Shown here one piece after another: positions 61,506 through 64,000 of a stretch of DNA of 64,000 nt. Position 1 is the first letter of the stretch, and the number at the start of each line of letters is the position of its first letter. A program made the position numbers and the translations under genes. The DNA lies in the NCBI GenBank assembly GCA_002104895.1, contig MCFG01000035.1, forward strand, positions 131,501 through 195,500, in the 5' to 3' direction. The notes beneath the pieces were generated by a model, which did not search any database, was not told the origin of the DNA, and was given only the letters and a program-made list of their open reading frames with translations. The DNA is from Anaeromyces robustus (lineage: Eukaryota; Neocallimastigomycota; Neocallimastigomycetes; Neocallimastigales; Neocallimastigaceae).

Positions 61506-62796
61506 TTTAAATATATTAATTAAAAACTATTTTAAATGACATTAATATACAATGAGTAAAAAAAAAAGAGTATTTATTTTTCTTTTGGTTTTAAGTAATA
61601 ATAATATTATTTTTATTTGTATTTATTATTTATATAATTTTCCAATAATTCTTTTTTGTTATTGTTATTCGTTAAAGTAAAAGTTTTAAGAATGATTCAC
61701 AAAATGATAAGCTTAATGATATTGGTATATTGCTTATATTATTAAAGTTTCTTTTTTTTTATAATAAAAAAAAAAGAAAAAAAGAAAAAAAAAAAGAAGT
61801 GTATCAATTAAAAAGGCTAAATTTGTTTATTTAAATTTTTATATGTAGATAAAATTTGGAATCATTGCAATAATTGAAATGAAATTTGATTTCTTGTATA
61901 ATAAAATGAATATTATAAAAATATATATTATAAAAATTCAAATATGGTTAGTAAATATGATTTAAATGATGTTTATATATAGAAAAACAATATAATATTA
62001 TAGTTCAATTTTTAATATAGTATTATATTTTTATAAATACATTATTTTTAAATTAAATTAAGAAATATAATTTTAGATGATATAAATATATAAAAATATA
62101 TAAATATTCAATAAATAAAACAATATTAAATTTGAAAATAAATAAATAAATAATAAATAAATAAATATATGCTTTTTTTTAAAAATATATTTCAATTAAT
62201 TTTTAATTATTTACTTCAATTTCATTTATTGTAAATGGACAGGATAGTAAATATAAATATTATATATTTATGATGTAAAAAACAAATATATAATATATAT
62301 ATTATTTATATTTTCTTTTTTTTAAAATAAGAAATAATAGTGTAAAATAAATATATATTGGGAAATAATATGAAAATAACTATTAAATATATAATAAAAA
62401 ATACTATTTATTAATTTATATATTTAATTTTTTTTAATTAATATATAATTTAAATTTATTATAATATATTATACATAATTTTTAAATTTTTTTAATTTTT
62501 TGATTTAATTAAAATGTCAAAAAATAATAATATAAAAATAATAATTAATAAAGTTTTTTGTAGATTTTTCCAATGAAGAATATATAATAATAAAAGATAT
62601 TCATTCCATAAAGCTTACAATAAAAAAGAAAATTTTTTATCTTGAATATTCAAATTATAAATATTATGTTTTTATGCTTTTACATATATAAAATAATATT
62701 TTAAAATATTATTATCTATATATTATACTAATTTCTATATGTATCCATAAACTTTAAATTTATCTTATAATTTACCTTTAAATATTTTAAAATTAA

Positions 62797-62860
62797 ACTT
62801 GATATAATTTTTCTTTTATTTTTTTGTTTTGTTTTGATTAAAAGAAAAATTATATCAAGT
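62797..62860. terminator. Perfect 22-bp stem hairpin, 20-nt T-rich loop
   Basis: Arms at 62797-62818 and 62839-62860 (ACTTGATATAATTTTTCTTT.. and its exact reverse complement) enclose TTTTTTTGTTTTGTTTTGAT. No gene flanks it in the window, so the terminator label is only the closest type; it could be a small foldback element or structured RNA. Confidence 0.4.
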
Positions 62861-63047
62861 ATGAATGAAACAGTAGTATATATATTATATAATACAATAT
62901 GAGTAAGAATAGTATTTTTTAAATGAATAATTAATAATAAATTTTCATTGATATTATTTAAATGATAAATGATTAAATATTGTTAATAAATTATCAATTA
63001 TTATATTAATTTTTAATAATATGTATAAAAAAATAATATAATAATAG

Positions 63048-63050
63048 TAA

Positions 63051-63121
<71 letters not shown>

Positions 63122-63210
63122 ATCAATAAATAAATAAATCAATCAATAAATAAATCAATAAATAAATCAATAAATAAATCAATAAATAAATAAAATAAAA
63201 TAAAATAAAA

Positions 63211-63290
<80 letters not shown>
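63048..63290. repeat. AAAT array with AATC and AAAAT variants
   Basis: About 240 bases of AAAT units; a central block (63120-63190) alternates AAAT with AATC, and a short AAAAT block follows at about 63191-63212, so at least three sub-arrays have expanded separately. Confidence 0.93.
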
Positions 63291-64000
63291 AAAAATAATT
63301 ATAACAATACTAATAATAATTATACTACTACTACTACAATAATAATAACGATAGTAAAAACACTAATTTAATATACCAATTTATTATATAATTCATTTAT
63401 TATGTAATTCATTTATTATAATAATAATAATTGTTTTTAATTATTTAAAAGATTTTTTCATTTTTTTTTTTTTTTTTTTTTTTTTTTTCATTTTTTATAT
63501 AAATATTTCTATAAATATTTATATTGATTTTATAGTTTTTTGTTTTATTTATTTTTAATTTTTTTTTATAAATTTCAATTGTGATAATTTAATTTTATTT
63601 TTTACAATAAGCTTTCATATTTATTATGTTAAGGTATAATATATGAGTAATGTTAGCTTGTTTATATGTTTTAATTGTATTTTAAAACGAAAGAAAAAAA
63701 AAACATTTTATATATTAAAATGTTTTTTTTTTTTTTTTTTATTTGTTATTATTTTATATTTATGTTATATATTACTTTATTTTATATTATTAATAATATA
63801 TATATTTTTTATTTTTATTATATTATATATTTATTATTTATTATTTATTTTATTTTATCTTGTTTTTGTTCTTTGTTATTTTGCTTTTGCTTATTACTAT
63901 TACTATTATTATTATTATAAATTAAGTTTTTAATGATATAAAAGAAATTGAATAAAGAAGAAAAGAAAAAAAAAAAAATCTGATTATATATAGATTATTA

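Larger units (their letters stand above)
61506..64000. other. Gene-free 3' end of the window, RICTOR upstream region
   Basis: A/T-rich. The first 300 bases should contain the RICTOR promoter. Further on are a perfect 22-bp hairpin at 62797-62860, AAAT arrays at 63048-63290, ACT triplets near 63326 and poly(T) runs. Phe/Tyr-rich frames near 63643-63933 come from T-runs and ATT repeats and are not called. Confidence 0.65.

Overview
The window looks like nuclear DNA of an anaerobic gut fungus (Neocallimastigomycota; Piromyces, Anaeromyces or Neocallimastix-like). The evidence is the extreme A+T content (gene-free DNA is almost pure A/T with long homopolymer and AAAT/AAT tracts), genes full of short A/T-rich spliceosomal introns, a secreted CotH protein carrying two CBM18 chitin-binding modules, several large ankyrin proteins, and an augmin subunit, which fits a zoosporic fungus with basal bodies. 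The genus is inference; no rRNA is present.

Layout: the 3' part of a Dnf-type P4-ATPase (1-1473, +); a 6.4 kb A/T desert; a Kin4-like protein kinase (7876-10637, -, 3 exons); a 13.6 kb gene-poor stretch with repeats, hairpins and a probable protein relic (about 18.66-19.44 kb); an ANKRD13-like GPCR-chaperone protein (24241-26614, +, 3 exons); a 60-bp minisatellite; a divergent pair of large ankyrin proteins (28371-32912, - and 33689-35371, +); a small intronless P-loop kinase-like gene of possible bacterial or phage origin (36265-36798, +); a 189-bp tandem duplication; a CotH-CBM18 protein (38224-40916, -, 3 exons); a foldback element beside an intron-containing tRNA-Ile(UAU) (43862-43954, -); then a compact cluster: HAUS3-like augmin subunit (46738-50097, -, 13 exons), divergent from an actin-related protein resembling Arp9 (50537-53161, +, 7 exons), which converges on a complete RICTOR/Ste20 TORC2 subunit (54082-61505, -, 25 exons). 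The last 2.5 kb holds only repeats and a strong hairpin.

Multi-exon models were built by hand by requiring GT..AG boundaries, continuous frame and family-consistent protein at every junction; all exon lengths sum to multiples of three (HAUS3 597 aa, Arp9-like 483 aa, RICTOR 1258 aa, ANKRD13-like 672 aa, CotH 742 aa, kinase 837 aa). No operon or gene-cluster logic links the genes. Shared themes are growth and cytoskeleton signalling (TORC2, Kin4-like kinase, lipid flippase, augmin) and cell surface or secretion (CotH-CBM18). The most unusual items are a roughly 690-bp pure AAT tract inside one RICTOR intron, splice acceptors preceded by poly(A), the possibly transferred P-loop gene with a shortened Walker A, and several perfect hairpins in the deserts.
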